Positions 30,756 through 42,882 of a stretch of DNA of 64,000 bases are shown in pieces. Each line of letters starts with the position of its first letter. The first letter of the stretch is position 1. The translations under genes and the position numbers were made by a program. The DNA lies in assembly GCA_034509925.1 (NCBI GenBank), contig CM067533.1, forward strand, positions 4,774,035-4,838,034, read 5' to 3'. The notes beneath the pieces were generated by a model. That model worked only from the letters and a program-made list of their open reading frames with translations, was not told the DNA's origin and did not search any database. Source of the stretch: Hirudinaria manillensis. Lineage: Eukaryota > Annelida > Clitellata > Hirudinida > Hirudinidae.

Positions 30756-32051
30756 GTGGAGGAAAAGGACGACTTATATAGCATAGGTCTAATCTTATCA
30801 TATCTCTGGAGTTGTGATGGAAAGCTGCATGAGGAGAATCCTCAAAAGTTTCTTAAAGATAGCATTGGAGCACATGGGACTGATGCAGTTTTCAATTTGA
30901 CGTGTTCTATGTATGTTAAAGCAAACGTCATCTACAGGCACCCGATTTTTTGGGTTCAGGGTGCTATACCATTTTATTTCCAGATGAGCTAAATGTATGT
31001 CTTTCATATCATCGTAATGAAATTTTAAGAATCAGTTATTGCCAAGTTTGATAAGATTAGAGGCTAGAAGGAAAATGATAAATTTTTTTTATTTCTTGCC
31101 TAACTGGTTTTTGTTTATAAACACAGTGTATACAAAAGCTTATATGGAGGAAGAAATTAAATATTATAGGATTGGAAGAATGTACCATTTGCTGGATAAA
31201 ATTTGTAAAAGATCAAGATTTCTTTAAAGGTATTTTTGAACTTTTCTCAAAGTTTAACCTTTTAGCAGGTTTAACCTAAAAGTTGCTTGCTTGTTTTATG
31301 TTTTTGAGCTATGTGTTTGTGTCTGACTTAACTAACTAACTAACTGACTAACTTGTTTAAAGCTATGGAGGCTAGACCTAAAGGGAATAAAGCTAATAAC
31401 AAGGGCAGAGGAAAAGCTGATGACAAAACCAGCGACAAGTCAAACTTCAAAGCCACTGGCAAAGCTGATGACAAAACCAGCGACAAGTCAAACTTCAAAG
31501 CCAGTGGCAAAGCTGATGACAAAACCAGCGACAAGTCAAACTTCAAAGCCACTGGCAAAGCTGATGACAAAACCAGCGACAAGTCAAACTTCAAAGCCAC
31601 TGGCAAAGCTGATGACAAAACCAGCGACAAGTCAAACTTCAAAGCCACTGGCAAAGCTGATGACAAAACCAGCGACAAAGAGAAAAAACCCAATTATAAA
31701 GATACTCCAAGAGACTTCATCAGATTTCTCAGGAATTTGGTAAGACAAGATGTTATCATGTTTCCAGTATAGAATTTAGTTTGTAAACTTTTGTGTAAAT
31801 GCTTTGATCATGATTAAAACTTTTTACAGAGTATACATGCTGGAGAAATCAAAGGGGCTGCTGTGTTCGAAAACGCAAAGTATTTTGACACTTGGGTGCT
31901 AGAATGTGATAATTTTAAGGAATTAATTCACCATGTGTTTCATTGTTGTAACAATCATGTTGACGAACAATTCTGCCTTGAATTTGAGGGATATTTGCTG
32001 TCTAATCTTCGGTATAAATGCGCAGACGCTAATCACCTTCGTAGAGTGTGA
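30756..32051 (+). CDS. IRE1/RNase L-type fragment: end of kinase domain plus KEN ribonuclease domain
   Basis: Exon A (30756 to about 30950) encodes DDLYSIGLILSYLW and, at its end, VIYRHPIFW, matching the kinase C-lobe segments (DLYSLG-like and HPxFW) that precede the KEN domain in IRE1 and RNase L. Exon B (31363-31739) encodes a Lys/Asp-rich 16-residue repeat and then DTPRDFIRFLRNL. Exon C (31830-32051) begins SIHAGEIKG and ends in a stop. Across the B/C junction the sequence RNLSIH keeps the Arg and His spacing of the RNase L catalytic pair (RNLGEH, Arg667 and His672 as I recall). The N-lobe and sensor domains are absent, the C-lobe lacks several residues before HPIFW, and no start codon is evident. 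It is a partial gene or young pseudogene, or part of a chimera with the Rab3GAP1 relic upstream. Confidence 0.55.
31413..31680 (+). repeat. 48-base coding minisatellite, about 5.6 units
   Basis: A 48-base unit starting AAAGCTGATGACAAAACCAG recurs at 31413, 31461, 31509, 31557, 31605 and 31653, nearly identical each time. Translated, it is a 16-residue unit KADDKTSDKSNFKATG, inserted just before the KEN domain. One unit has AGT for ACT. Near-identity implies recent expansion. Confidence 0.95.
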
Positions 32052-33603
32052 AATCGTTTTTGTTTCTTTAACCACATGACTAAAGGTACGATATTGGTGA
32101 ACATTTTCCTAAGAGAATCAATATAATTTGTATGTGTTTTTTGTTCTTCAAAATGAAAATTTTTCAAAGCTTGTTCATTATGTTTTGCAATAGGTATGTG
32201 AATGTACAATTCAGGCATATTTGATATATGATGGCATATTTTCTGTTGAATCTTCACTTTAAATCTTTTGTACTGTATGGAAAATTGTGAAATGTTTTTG
32301 TGTTTCTTTATTCAGTCTATGAAATATGGAAAATGAAATTCTTGATGAGCACTGTCCCCAGAGAAAAGTTATGTGTGTTTTTTATCCTTTTTGCTTCTGA
32401 TGTTCTCCAAGGATGGGATCAAGTGGGTGTTCTGTTGGTCTTGTCCTTCCATAACCACAATTTACATCTTTGGCATCTTCCTCTTAGCAATACACTCAAT
32501 TTTTGAAAGGTTTGCACATTAGTTATGCTTCCGCCTTACACTAAGATAGCTGGGAATTAGAAACCACCTTTGGCTTGAAATGGCATAATAAATGGCATTT
32601 AGTTACCAAAATATAATTTAAATGCCTTGACATGCCAAAACTGATGGTCATTTTATGCAGTGTAAAGTCTAGTTGCAAATTTGAAATATTTACCTATTGC
32701 AGATCTAGAACATTTTGCTGGTGGGGGGGGGTGAGTCAAATTTTGAAGGAAAGAATTTTGGAAATAAATTTTGCTTGTTGACTTTGAACAAAGGAAACAG
32801 TTTAGTTTGTAGGTCATTAATTTTTTCGACTAGAACTAAGCTTTGACTATAAAAACGAGGTTAAAAGAATGCGCACTGCCACCAATTCTTGAGACCCTCC
32901 AGAAATTTAGGTCTCAGTAAACTGAGCGAAGCGATTGATTGATTATCTATCAAGCACCATGTTTTATATTAATGAACAGAGCACCTAAAGCATGTTAGTT
33001 TGTCTTCGCCTTTAGAACCTAGAGGGCGGAATCGAGTTTGACTTTGCTGATAAATCATCAGTGGCAACATTATCCAGTTCGACCCGGCTTAGGCACAAAT
33101 CGGCTGGTAGCAGAATTAATCTATCTCTGAAATAGAGAGTCGCTATCCATCGCATTGCAATTCTATAACCTCCACCTTCATACGCTTCAATTTCTCATTA
33201 TGGTGAATTGAGTACGGGGATATATAGGGATTATCGTAAAATTGCATAATTTTAGTAAGCGTTTTATTTCGAACTAAAAAAAGAAGAAAATAAGCCTGGA
33301 ATATTTCGACCAGTTACAAATGGTCATAAATCTTATTGTCATAAATTGCTCTCTGGAGGTGCTTATTTATAACATTAATTGTTGCAAGTAGTTTTTGATA
33401 AATCTAAAAAATAGTAAAAAAAACTGTATTAATTAAGCCGTCAAATTTGTATTTGCTGTTTTTGATAAAAAATTTATATACTCATTGCAAAAATTTTCTT
33501 ATAACCATTGTGATATTCCCAACCAATAAGCCCCCCTCTTTTTCGCTCAAAACATCGGAGCAAGCATAGTTCCAACCCCGTGCATATAAAGTTAAGAGCG
33601 AAG
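32052..33603. other. Intergenic region before Rab3GAP1 copy 2
   Basis: Contains a run of nine G residues near 32725 and otherwise AT-rich sequence. Just upstream of copy 2 there is a CCAAT box (about 33521) and ATATAAAG (about 33583). Unlike copies 1, 3 and 4, no pogo-like end precedes this copy. Confidence 0.5.
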
Positions 33604-36600
33604 ATGGGGCGCGCCTCGATCCTCGGGGTAAATAATGCTTCTCATAAACCATAACGATAAATAATCTAATAATAAATTATTTGTTTTTCATTTTTAAGGA
33701 ACTCACAGACTTACAAAAGAAATATGGCCTCTATTCTGCATTAGAGTGGACTAGGTTTGCGGCTTTTTCTGTGTTATCGTCAGTGGCCTAATTGTTTAAT
33801 GAATATTAAGATGCTTTTGTTAATGTTCATAAGATAATTTTCATAGAGTTCATTGAAACAAATAGCTAACAGCAACACTTTGGAGAAACTCAAAATTTGG
33901 TGAAAGGAGACCACAGGGAAATTTTTGCAAATAGTTGATTTTATTCAACTTTTAATTAAGATTAAACTTAATTTCCTAAACCTGGTCAATAGGCAAACCA
34001 TATCGCTTCAGTAGTTTCCACTATGGAGAAATTGTCTTGAGTCATTGGTGATAAAATTTGTATGCTCATTATAAACATTTATTTAGTTACTTTGTAGTGT
34101 TGCCATGGGCATTCATATAGGCCTTTAATTTTTTTCTCATTTGCATCTGTTTGCGTTCATGGATGTGTCTTGTTGCCTTTCATGGCTTCTTTGCTATTGA
34201 AGCCTATTATTATTGAAACTAATCAATATTCTGTTAATGTCAGGTTTGATACTTGGATTACAAAGTGTTCACAGAATGTACACAAACTGCAATCTTCTCC
34301 TGCAAAAATACCAAATATTTCTGGACTCCAATCTCTTAGTAAACCACTAGAAAGTTTTTGGTTTGCAAACAATGAGTTTAAATTGACTTATTGGACAACT
34401 GGAAATTATGTCTGTGGGACTGATTTAGAGAATGAAAACCCAAAGAGAACTGACAAAGAAGAAGGTGATAATAATAATAAATTATTGGGTTAGTGCGCTT
34501 AGTGAGTCCTTTAAAATTACTTTAATTGAAATTTAAATTGGTAAATGATACTGTACGCTAATAAAATTATAAAAAGAGATAACATTCACATATGAAAACA
34601 GATGGAGTGCCAAAAGCATGGCAGGACATGGTGGACCATTCAAATGCATTTCCCTTTGAAATATCCAATTCAATTCAAAAATATTTTGGCCTCAAAGATT
34701 TCTTTGTTGTGAATTCAAAGGATATTATTAAGCATGAGAAGGCAAAGGATATTCTCAATTCACTAGTACCTCTAGTGGCAAGGTGTAACTCTGGTGGCTG
34801 GTGAGCTTGTTGATTTTGATTTTTAGTGGGATTTATAAATTAGTTCATTCTAGGCCATTTAGGACTGAATTAATAAATAATATTTGATACTCTATTATGA
34901 TGTATTATTAAGACACTTATTGAAGTAGCTTGCATGTTTTTTTGTCACTTTGTCCTTCCTTGGCATACAAAAGGTATTTATCTACTTGTGTTTTTCTCGT
35001 CTGCATTTCACTTAGTTTGGTCGTTAAGATGTTTGTCTAATGTGTTGCCAAAAAGGGTTTGATGTTGACATATTTGGTATCAAGTATGCCAACAAGAAGA
35101 AAATAAAAATGTCTTCAAGAGCAAATTTTCTGGATTCTGATTTCTGATAACATCACTTTTATTTTGTGTGAAAAGTAACAAATTTTAGCACATTTCTCAG
35201 AAAATATTGCTATTATTTTTTCATTCATTTTATAAATTACGTTATTATTTTTAATAACTTTTGCTAATCATCATTGTTATCTATTTTTTTTAGCAACATT
35301 CCCTTGTTTGTTCACTATGAACATTGTTATCAACTTTTTGTTGGCACACTGGAGTATTCTGATTTCAAGACATTTTTTGAAACGTTTGACGGGCCAATTG
35401 GTTTACCAAGACATGGTGCCAGAGACCTTAAACATTGTTCTCAAGTTTTCAGAGAGAAATGGGTTGGTACATGAATAATGAATTGTTAATTATTATTTAT
35501 GAATCCCATTATATTTAAATGGTTATTTTGCTACTATATTCTGCCATGTTAGTTGCATGTATGTGGTGGCATGTATAGTGCATGTAGTAGGATAATTGCA
35601 TGTATATAGTAGTAGTATAATTGATATTGTTTGCAATTACCATTCTTGTTATTCACAAAGGAGATAGATGAAGATGCTCCTGGTGTTATGGTCTCTTCAA
35701 GGTTCATTTATGCTATTTGGGAATCAACAGATGATGATAGTGGCGGATGGCTCCCCTTTGGTATGCCATTATTTGTTGGTACCACTTTCTAAAAGTGGAT
35801 GTTATGTGCATTAAATAAATGAATGTAATTGCAGTCAATCATAATTTTCATAGATAATTTAAATATTTACATATTTTGAATATATTAGTAATGAGACCAA
35901 ACTGTTCACAACTGAAGTACATTCACAACTAAACAAATTGACAATTATAGATTATGTAAAATTAATTAAGCAGATTACATAATGAAGCTGCAAGGGCAAA
36001 ATAAATAGAATTATATGTCACAAAATTCTAAAACATTAGAACCTCTGCAGTGTTTTGCACAATGAGGATCATCTATAAAGTACATTCAGCACCATTTTTA
36101 AATGAGAACTGAAATAAATAATTATGAATTATATGATTGAATACAAATTATAAGATTAATGTTTGATTTTTTACGCAGATTTGGTCTTTTCAGACACTGA
36201 TTATATTATTAAAGAATTTGGTAAAGATTGGAGCAGAGTCAATGAAGGTGCATCAAAGTGAGCCTGTTGCTTATTGCACCTTATTATGTATACATGTAAT
36301 GTTTTGATCTAACCATACTTGTTTTCTGTCCAAGTTTTCCATTTTTGCCATTGAACTGTATAAACTTCTGCTTAATATCATTTTATTTATCTGGGTTTCT
36401 ATCACCAGAATATAATAAAGAAAATAATACAGTAAAATGAAGTATGGAATAAAGCATCCACTTCTGCCAATAATTCCATTATATATTTGTAGTTATTCTA
36501 TTGCAGTGAATTCCAACTCTGTGTTACTTGGAGAAATCAGTTGGAATCTGATGTTATTGATTATACAAACAAGTGAGTGATTTAAGTTTTATAATCAACC

Positions 36601-39600
36601 AATTAACGTTTATAATAAATTACTAATTTGTATTTTTTAAATCAAGGAATTTTAATCCCCTTCTTGCACCCGATTGGTCGCTTGTGTGTCGTTTATTTGA
36701 TGCAGAGATTATTACACTGGGTTGGTTACTTTGTTGTTTTGAACAATTGCATACACAAAATGTACATCATTTGAATATTTTTATCACTAAAAGTCTTTAC
36801 CAAGCTTTTTTATTTAGTAAACAATTATAATAAAGAAGGATTTTCATTTCTTTGAACTTTCCATTCTTTAATAACCATTAAAAAAGCAAAATAGTTTCGA
36901 GCAATTCTGTTCTGGAATAATATATTTGAATATTTTTGGAATAATAAATATTTGATATTTTGGATCATATAATATTTTTTAGGACTTTGATTTTATGTCA
37001 TCATCAACTTGTTACCATCAGGTTACTGTCTGAAGTTGTTCATGGAACTGGATTCCATAACAAATGCTTCGAAGCTGATATCGTCACCAAGTCTTCAAAT
37101 TCCTTCAAAACCAAAAAGTGGTGGGTTATGTGCTGAATGAGATTTTGTAGAAATTCTATTGATATTTATTTGAGTTATTTAAGTCCATTGATTATGCATG
37201 AATTTAATTTGCAAATATATATTGCAAAAATAGCAAATTGCTATTTGTACTGCTGAGATTCATTTATAAAATATTAATGATGTGAATATTAGCTGAATGG
37301 CAGAAAATAATTTTAAGATTTTAGACTGGAAAGGAATTGGCAATTGTGGGCTATAAAAATGGATATATTTAGCAATATCGATTTGTGTTTATAAATCCAA
37401 ATGTGATTCAGTTTCTGGTCTTTGGTGTGCAGACACTAGATCAATATTTAATAAATAAAGAATGAAAACATGTTCTTACATTTCACTTTAAAGTTATTAT
37501 GTTTGATAACTAGAAGAAAACAATATATAGAAGACAATATACTTGAAGAAAACATATATAATTTACAACTTATTATGAATGCTTTTGAATTTTTTAAACA
37601 TTAAAGTACATTAAATAAAGTTTATTCTGAAAATTTTATGACTCATAAGCTTTTATTATCATCTCCTTTGAAATTCCAATAAATCACTTATGATGAAACT
37701 TTTTAGAAATCATTGCTGAACTGGATTTACCAGAGTATGGGGTTAACAAGGTCACCTCAAAGCTCACCATTGATCCTGATCAATCACATATCCCTTTGGA
37801 ATCACTTGATGTTATTCTTCAGGTGGGTTGTGATAGCTGTTATGATAATTCATTTAATTTATGGGTATGGTTTAACTCTTGAGTGTTCTGTAAAAGTTTT
37901 TGAATTTGTGATTTTAACATTGGAAATAGTACTTTACATACAAAAAATTGATCAAGTCAAATAACATTAGAACAAAGCATATCGTCTCTAAATAATTATG
38001 CATTGGTTATATACTCAGAATTGTAACAAATTACAAATGATTGACAACAATTGCTATTAGTTTTGCTAAGCATTTTTCTGCAAGCATTTTCAACAATTAC
38101 ATCAAGTTTTATATCTGATAACTTCTTGGAGCAAAACCAAGTCTCTAAATTAAACAGCTTTTTGATGTATCGGGAAGCAGTTTTTTCAGAAACTGCTTCT
38201 GATTTTTATTTCTAGTCAGAATTGTGTTTAGATCTTTAATTAGTTTAGCATCATTTTCTGTTATGTTATTCAATGACTGAACTTTATCTTTTGTGGTGTT
38301 TGAAATTGCTATTGCCATTCCATATCTTTGAGATTCCATTCATTTAGATAAAACAGCATTGCGGACATAGTAATATATTTATAACTTAAAGGAAACATGA
38401 AGCAGAGTAAAGTCTTGAAACTTTGTGAAACCTTTAAACCATCTTCAATTTTCACAATACTTTTCATCTTCACTCCAGTTTCTATTATTTCTAAATGATC
38501 ATCAATTGATGGGTTCTAATCAGGAAAATTTTAAAAAAATCATATAATTTTGGACCATCTTAGTGAAGGTTTTAAGAAATACATTGAGCACATAAGCACA
38601 GGGACTTTCCATAATTTGATTATAACTCAAGATTTAAGAACATTTTGTATTAATACAAGTATTTTTGCACATTTTTCAGTTCTTAAGTGATGTTATGTTT
38701 CACCTTTTGAAATTATGTTTCCAGTACCTGTTTTATGAGGAAAAATTAGATACATCTCAACAGTCAAATGGGGATAATCTTGGCATGAGGAACAATGTTG
38801 AAGAAGTTGATGATGAGTTCTACGATTTATACGAAGTAATATAACAATGACATTTCATCGATAATGATTCATTTTCATTTACAAGTTGTGAATTTAACCA
38901 AATGTTTAGGAAGTCCAAGATTTCTTCAATTCAACTAAAAGGCCCAATCTCATTACTCGACTGGCAATATGTCTGTGTGTCGTCAACAAATACCATGATC
39001 GTGTCAAAGCCGTCTATCAATTGTGGGATGAGTTTGTTCTCGAGATGAAATATCGCTGGGAAAACAGCTTTGAAATTACAGGGTATTTAAAATTTTTTTT
39101 TAAATGACCTGTTTTTTTTGGGTTGTTTGACTGGCATGAAAAGAATATATTGTTTCTAAGGTAACTGCAGGGCTGGAAACAATATTGTTATATTGATATT
39201 AGCAAATGGTAGCAGAAACATATTCAATATAATTATGGGATTTTTGTCTTTCCTTTAACTCTGGCAAAGTAGCTGTCCTTTTTGCTGAAATTGCTCTCAA
39301 GATAAAGCCTGCTACCTGCTGAAATAAGTCTTGTTAGATTTATATTATGTCAATAACATTGGCAACTAGACTATGCAGATTAAATTTATTATCAAATGAA
39401 GGATTTTTTTGGATGATTAACTCTGCTAATTGTATATTTTTTGAAGATTGGAACCTGAAGAATCAAACTTTGGATTTGAATTACTTCATCAGAATCTTCA
39501 AGTAAAACTGCATTTATATTGAGATAATTTAATCAGATTGATACTAGACGTGCAAGTTTGATAAATTGAAATGGTCCTGCAACTCGTTACGAGTCACATT

Positions 39601-42600
39601 TTAAAATGACGCCAGGATATGGGTGTAATAAAAGTTACATATTGGCTAACAAGTGCCTTCCTATCTTCTATATATAAATATATATCCTATATATAAAAGG
39701 CACTCAAAAGATTGGCTGAATAAAAATTTACATTCTCTGTTATTATTACAATTTAAAAATATATTTATATGCTATATACTTATGATAGAATGTAGTATCA
39801 TCATTATCACTTTAGATGCTGAATTGTTGTATTAAGAAGAAGAAAGATAGGGAAGCATCAACTTCCAACAGGGAAACCTTAACTTACAGTGAGTCACATT
39901 TTTAATGTTTTAGCCATTGCAAGAATTAAACTGAGAAATTTTCAGGATTGTCTTCACTTGAGAAAAGCATTGGCCTACTGGAAACCGAGTAAGAATGGAT
40001 GTTTTACGTTGCAACAAAATTGAAAAATTATATACTTAATTATATATCTAATACATTATTTTGAGCAAAGAATCTTCTGCAATTAATTCTATGGCGAAAG
40101 CTATTGTCGTGAATGCAATAAGCAATAATCACAAGGAATGAGTTGATTGTGCAGCGATTCACTTTAAATAATTTTGTTTGGGAATAATTTTGGTATCGAT
40201 TGATTTTAAATTATGAGTAATTAGATTTTGTTACATGCTTTTGTCAGACATCACTTGACTTTAATTGAAATCTGCTAATGATATACAAATCATTTCTGGG
40301 TTGGGGTTACTACCTCTGACTATAAATTTACCTTATAATTGTTAAATTCCTTATATGCAAATATATCAGATCGAGTGCATCTGAGGCCGATGAAATCCCT
40401 CTTCCAGTTCAGGCAATTAACGGCCTATTGTCTACTTTGAAATCCTTTGCTACTTCCAACCCAGGATGCAATCTGGAAGATTGGGTGGAAGTTATAGACA
40501 TGGGTGAAGGTGGAAAGAACAGTAGTAAGGTGAACAATATTTGATGTCTGAAACTGCACTTTGAGGTGGATTATTATTATTATTTATAATTTCGACATAT
40601 AATGTGGATGTAGATATACAGAGGCCAATTGGGCCAGAGAGTGAAGATATTGGATGGATTGTCAGTGATATTTGAAAAAAGGAAGTTTCCTGATGATGAA
40701 GAAGCAGAAAAGGTGGTGGTTAAGTTATTTGATATTTCAATAATATTGTGTGCATCAGTTCATGATGCTACTGTTAATTAAGTATTTCTGGATTTGAATT
40801 CGATTGAAATAAACCAGCTATTAACTTTATCAAGATTGTATCTTTTGAGTTGTATATTTCTGGCTAATACGATAACCAGAACTTAAATACACCTATAGTC
40901 AAAGAGAAAGATTAAGTTCAAATCTTAACCTCTTACACAATGATGATGATAAACGAAAAACTCTCACATGTTTACTATTTTGTCAAATTGAATTATGCTG
41001 CAAAAAGTTTTTAATGGGAATAATGATAGAAAAGAGACCATTTTGATTAAGGGTTACGTTTATGACTATTTATACACATAACTACAGATTCTCCATTGGC
41101 TAGCTGTGATGAAGCCGTCTGATTTGGCATTTGGTTTCATGCCACTATTGACAAGCTTATCAGTCAACACACTTTTGGAGCAATGTACGTTTCACAGGAT
41201 AATGCCAATCTTATTTAATTTTCCATTTAGTGTCAAAATAAAAAATAATACTTTGTCATTCTTTCTCTGATCAGCTATAATCCAGAATTCTTTCCTTAAA
41301 AGACATCTTTACAAAATTAAAGACATGTTGGGACAACTTCATTTTAATTCTTCTGATGAGCTTGAGAAATTTGAGGTGATGTTATTCAAAGCTTTTTGTG
41401 GGAAGGATATTTACATTATCGGATGTTTTGTTCATGGAATTTGTTTCGAATTTCAATGTCCTATCTCAGCACTAGAAATAACCTAATTTTCAAATCTTAC
41501 TTTGTCAGGATGTTATCTGTTACCTAACCTTGGTAGAAATCAGAATGCTAAGGATCAAATATCTGTTGGACAGATTCAAAGATGAAGACCTCGATAATAC
41601 CAACAATTTAGTCAGTGATTTTGAGCTTCAGAAATTTTCTTCTGATCTTGTAGAATTTGGAGAAGCTTCCATTCCAACCACAAACAACGAACTCCCTTCA
41701 GATACAGGACTTGGCAAATTAATTCTTAACTTATTCGACAATTATTATAAGGTGAGGTGATAACCTAATTAAGGTGATAGTTATTGAAAAAAATGCCAAA
41801 AAAGCTTTCCCATCCTCGTCGCCAATGTTGTATCTTGAATTACTTGCTATATAATTAAGGACTACTTTGGAATTGGATATACTAAGCTACTTTAATACAA
41901 AGAATGTGCCACTGCACTAACCTCAAAAAGTTTCTGTATATTATCGAAATAAACTTTAAGTAACAATAAATTCTTACAATATTATTACATTATCCACAAC
42001 AATAATTATTGAAAAAAATGCCAAAAAAGCTTTCCCAATAGCATTCTTTTGCTCAAAATTTGAGGGTCAATTTAGAATTACAATTTAGTAAAAAGTATCA
42101 AAGTGATAGGAACAAATCATGACATTTAATTTGTTCAGTATAGTAAGTACCTATATTTCATGTTGGAATATCAATATTCTTTCAAAATTATTTATGGTTA
42201 TAATTTAATTTGGTCATATTTGACCATTGTAATACTTTTTAACATTAACTGCTATTAAACTGCTTGTAGTCAACAGACAGTGATGATGAAGATGAAATGG
42301 GACCTGGATGTGAGGCCTATCCAGATCTTCCAGAGCCATATAAAAAGGAGTACATATTTACATGCAGTAGTCACAAAGCCCCAGATTCCAAACCAATTCC
42401 TCAGAGAGTTTATTTCTCCTGTTGTAGAAAGTATTTAGGTAATCGAGTAGACAGTGCAATCACCTGTGTTGCAAGCTTATGATAGACCATTTGATTTTGT
42501 CTTCTGCCACAAATCTGATTTGAGTTTAAAAATTGGAGTTAAAGCTTACTGTTTTTGATACATAGGTAAATAAATGGACTTTACAGTTGATGCTTTAAGA

Positions 42601-42660
42601 GGACTTTCAGATGATGAGCATGATCTGGCAGATATAATTGATATGCGTGCACTTCGATGA
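33604..42660 (+). CDS. Rab3GAP1: Rab3 GTPase-activating protein catalytic subunit, tandem copy 2 (complete)
   Basis: Catalytic subunit of the Rab3GAP1/2 complex (GAP for Rab3, exchange factor for Rab18 at the ER). 23 exons: 33604-33627, 33699-33754, 34244-34464, 34602-34800, 35294-35462, 35661-35760, 36179-36257, 36507-36572, 36647-36720, 37022-37120, 37707-37822, 38725-38835, 38910-39082, 39447-39501, 39816-39888, 39946-39988, 40370-40529, 40614-40712, 41088-41184, 41275-41375, 41509-41751, 42270-42438, 42587-42660. Total 2601 bases, 866 aa (human about 981), no internal stop. Diagnostic blocks: LYSALEWTRFDTW, YFGLKDFFVVN, VYQLWDEFVLEMKYRWENSF, LLHQNLQMLNCCIKKKK, SNPGCNLEDW, EEAEKILHWLAVMKPSDLAF, PIPQRVYF. 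The arginine-finger region (human Arg728 by my count) aligns to GQLGQRVKI, so the Arg is kept. Compared with copy 3, exon 17 lacks 24 bases encoding CLRCLSND. Exon 1 codes only eight residues. Confidence 0.93.
41781..42037 (+). repeat. Insertion in intron 21 of copy 2 flanked by 32-base direct repeats
   Basis: Bases 41781-41812 and 42006-42037 are the same 32-base sequence (TTATTGAAAAAAATGCC and onward). Copy 3 has it only once (54663 onward). The 193 bases between are unique to copy 2, with no terminal inverted repeats or poly(A). Confidence 0.85.
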
Positions 42661-42687
42661 TGTACTGTCATTTCGTATGACATATTT

Positions 42688-42882
42688 ATGACACGGGTTT
42701 GCTTGAGTATGCAGATGCCTGAAGGATTTAACAAGCGTATTTTCGATTCTCGTAGTGACAGCTGCTTTTTAAAGCAAAATGGTTCATGGGACATGGGCAT
42801 TCAGTTGAATTTTGCGTCGGGTTTGCGGTTGACGTCCAAGGAGTTTAAGAAAATTAGGAACGGTTATCATTTACCAGCATAG
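42688..42882 (+). CDS. Small ORF in the Rab3GAP1 3' flank (doubtful)
   Basis: An ATG-initiated 64-codon frame begins 28 bases after the copy 2 stop and reads MTRVCLSMQMPEGFNKRIFD. In the copy 3 flank the same sequence gains seven bases near 55483 and is frameshifted. It is therefore probably 3' UTR, or a small gene dead in copy 3. No known family. Confidence 0.15.
   Translation: MTRVCLSMQMPEGFNKRIFDSRSDSCFLKQNGSWDMGIQLNFASGLRLTSKEFKKIRNGYHLPA

Noticed and set aside
31039-31227. ORF of 62 codons between kinase and KEN exons, considered as a linker exon (residues ARRKMINFF resemble the segment after HPxFW in IRE1).
   Set aside because: It begins with TTG, has no convincing splice sites and the resemblance covers under ten residues; too weak to include in the gene model.
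31340-31743. Repetitive 48-base array considered as a CRISPR-like or regulatory array.
   Set aside because: There are no unique spacers, the units are contiguous, and the frame continues into a KEN domain. The other open frames follow from the repeat length being a multiple of three.
39660-39705. AT-rich palindrome (CTATATATAAATATATATCC) in intron 14 of each Rab3GAP1 copy, considered as an origin or insertion site.
   Set aside because: It is simple low-complexity AT sequence shared by descent among the copies and has no flanking duplication.
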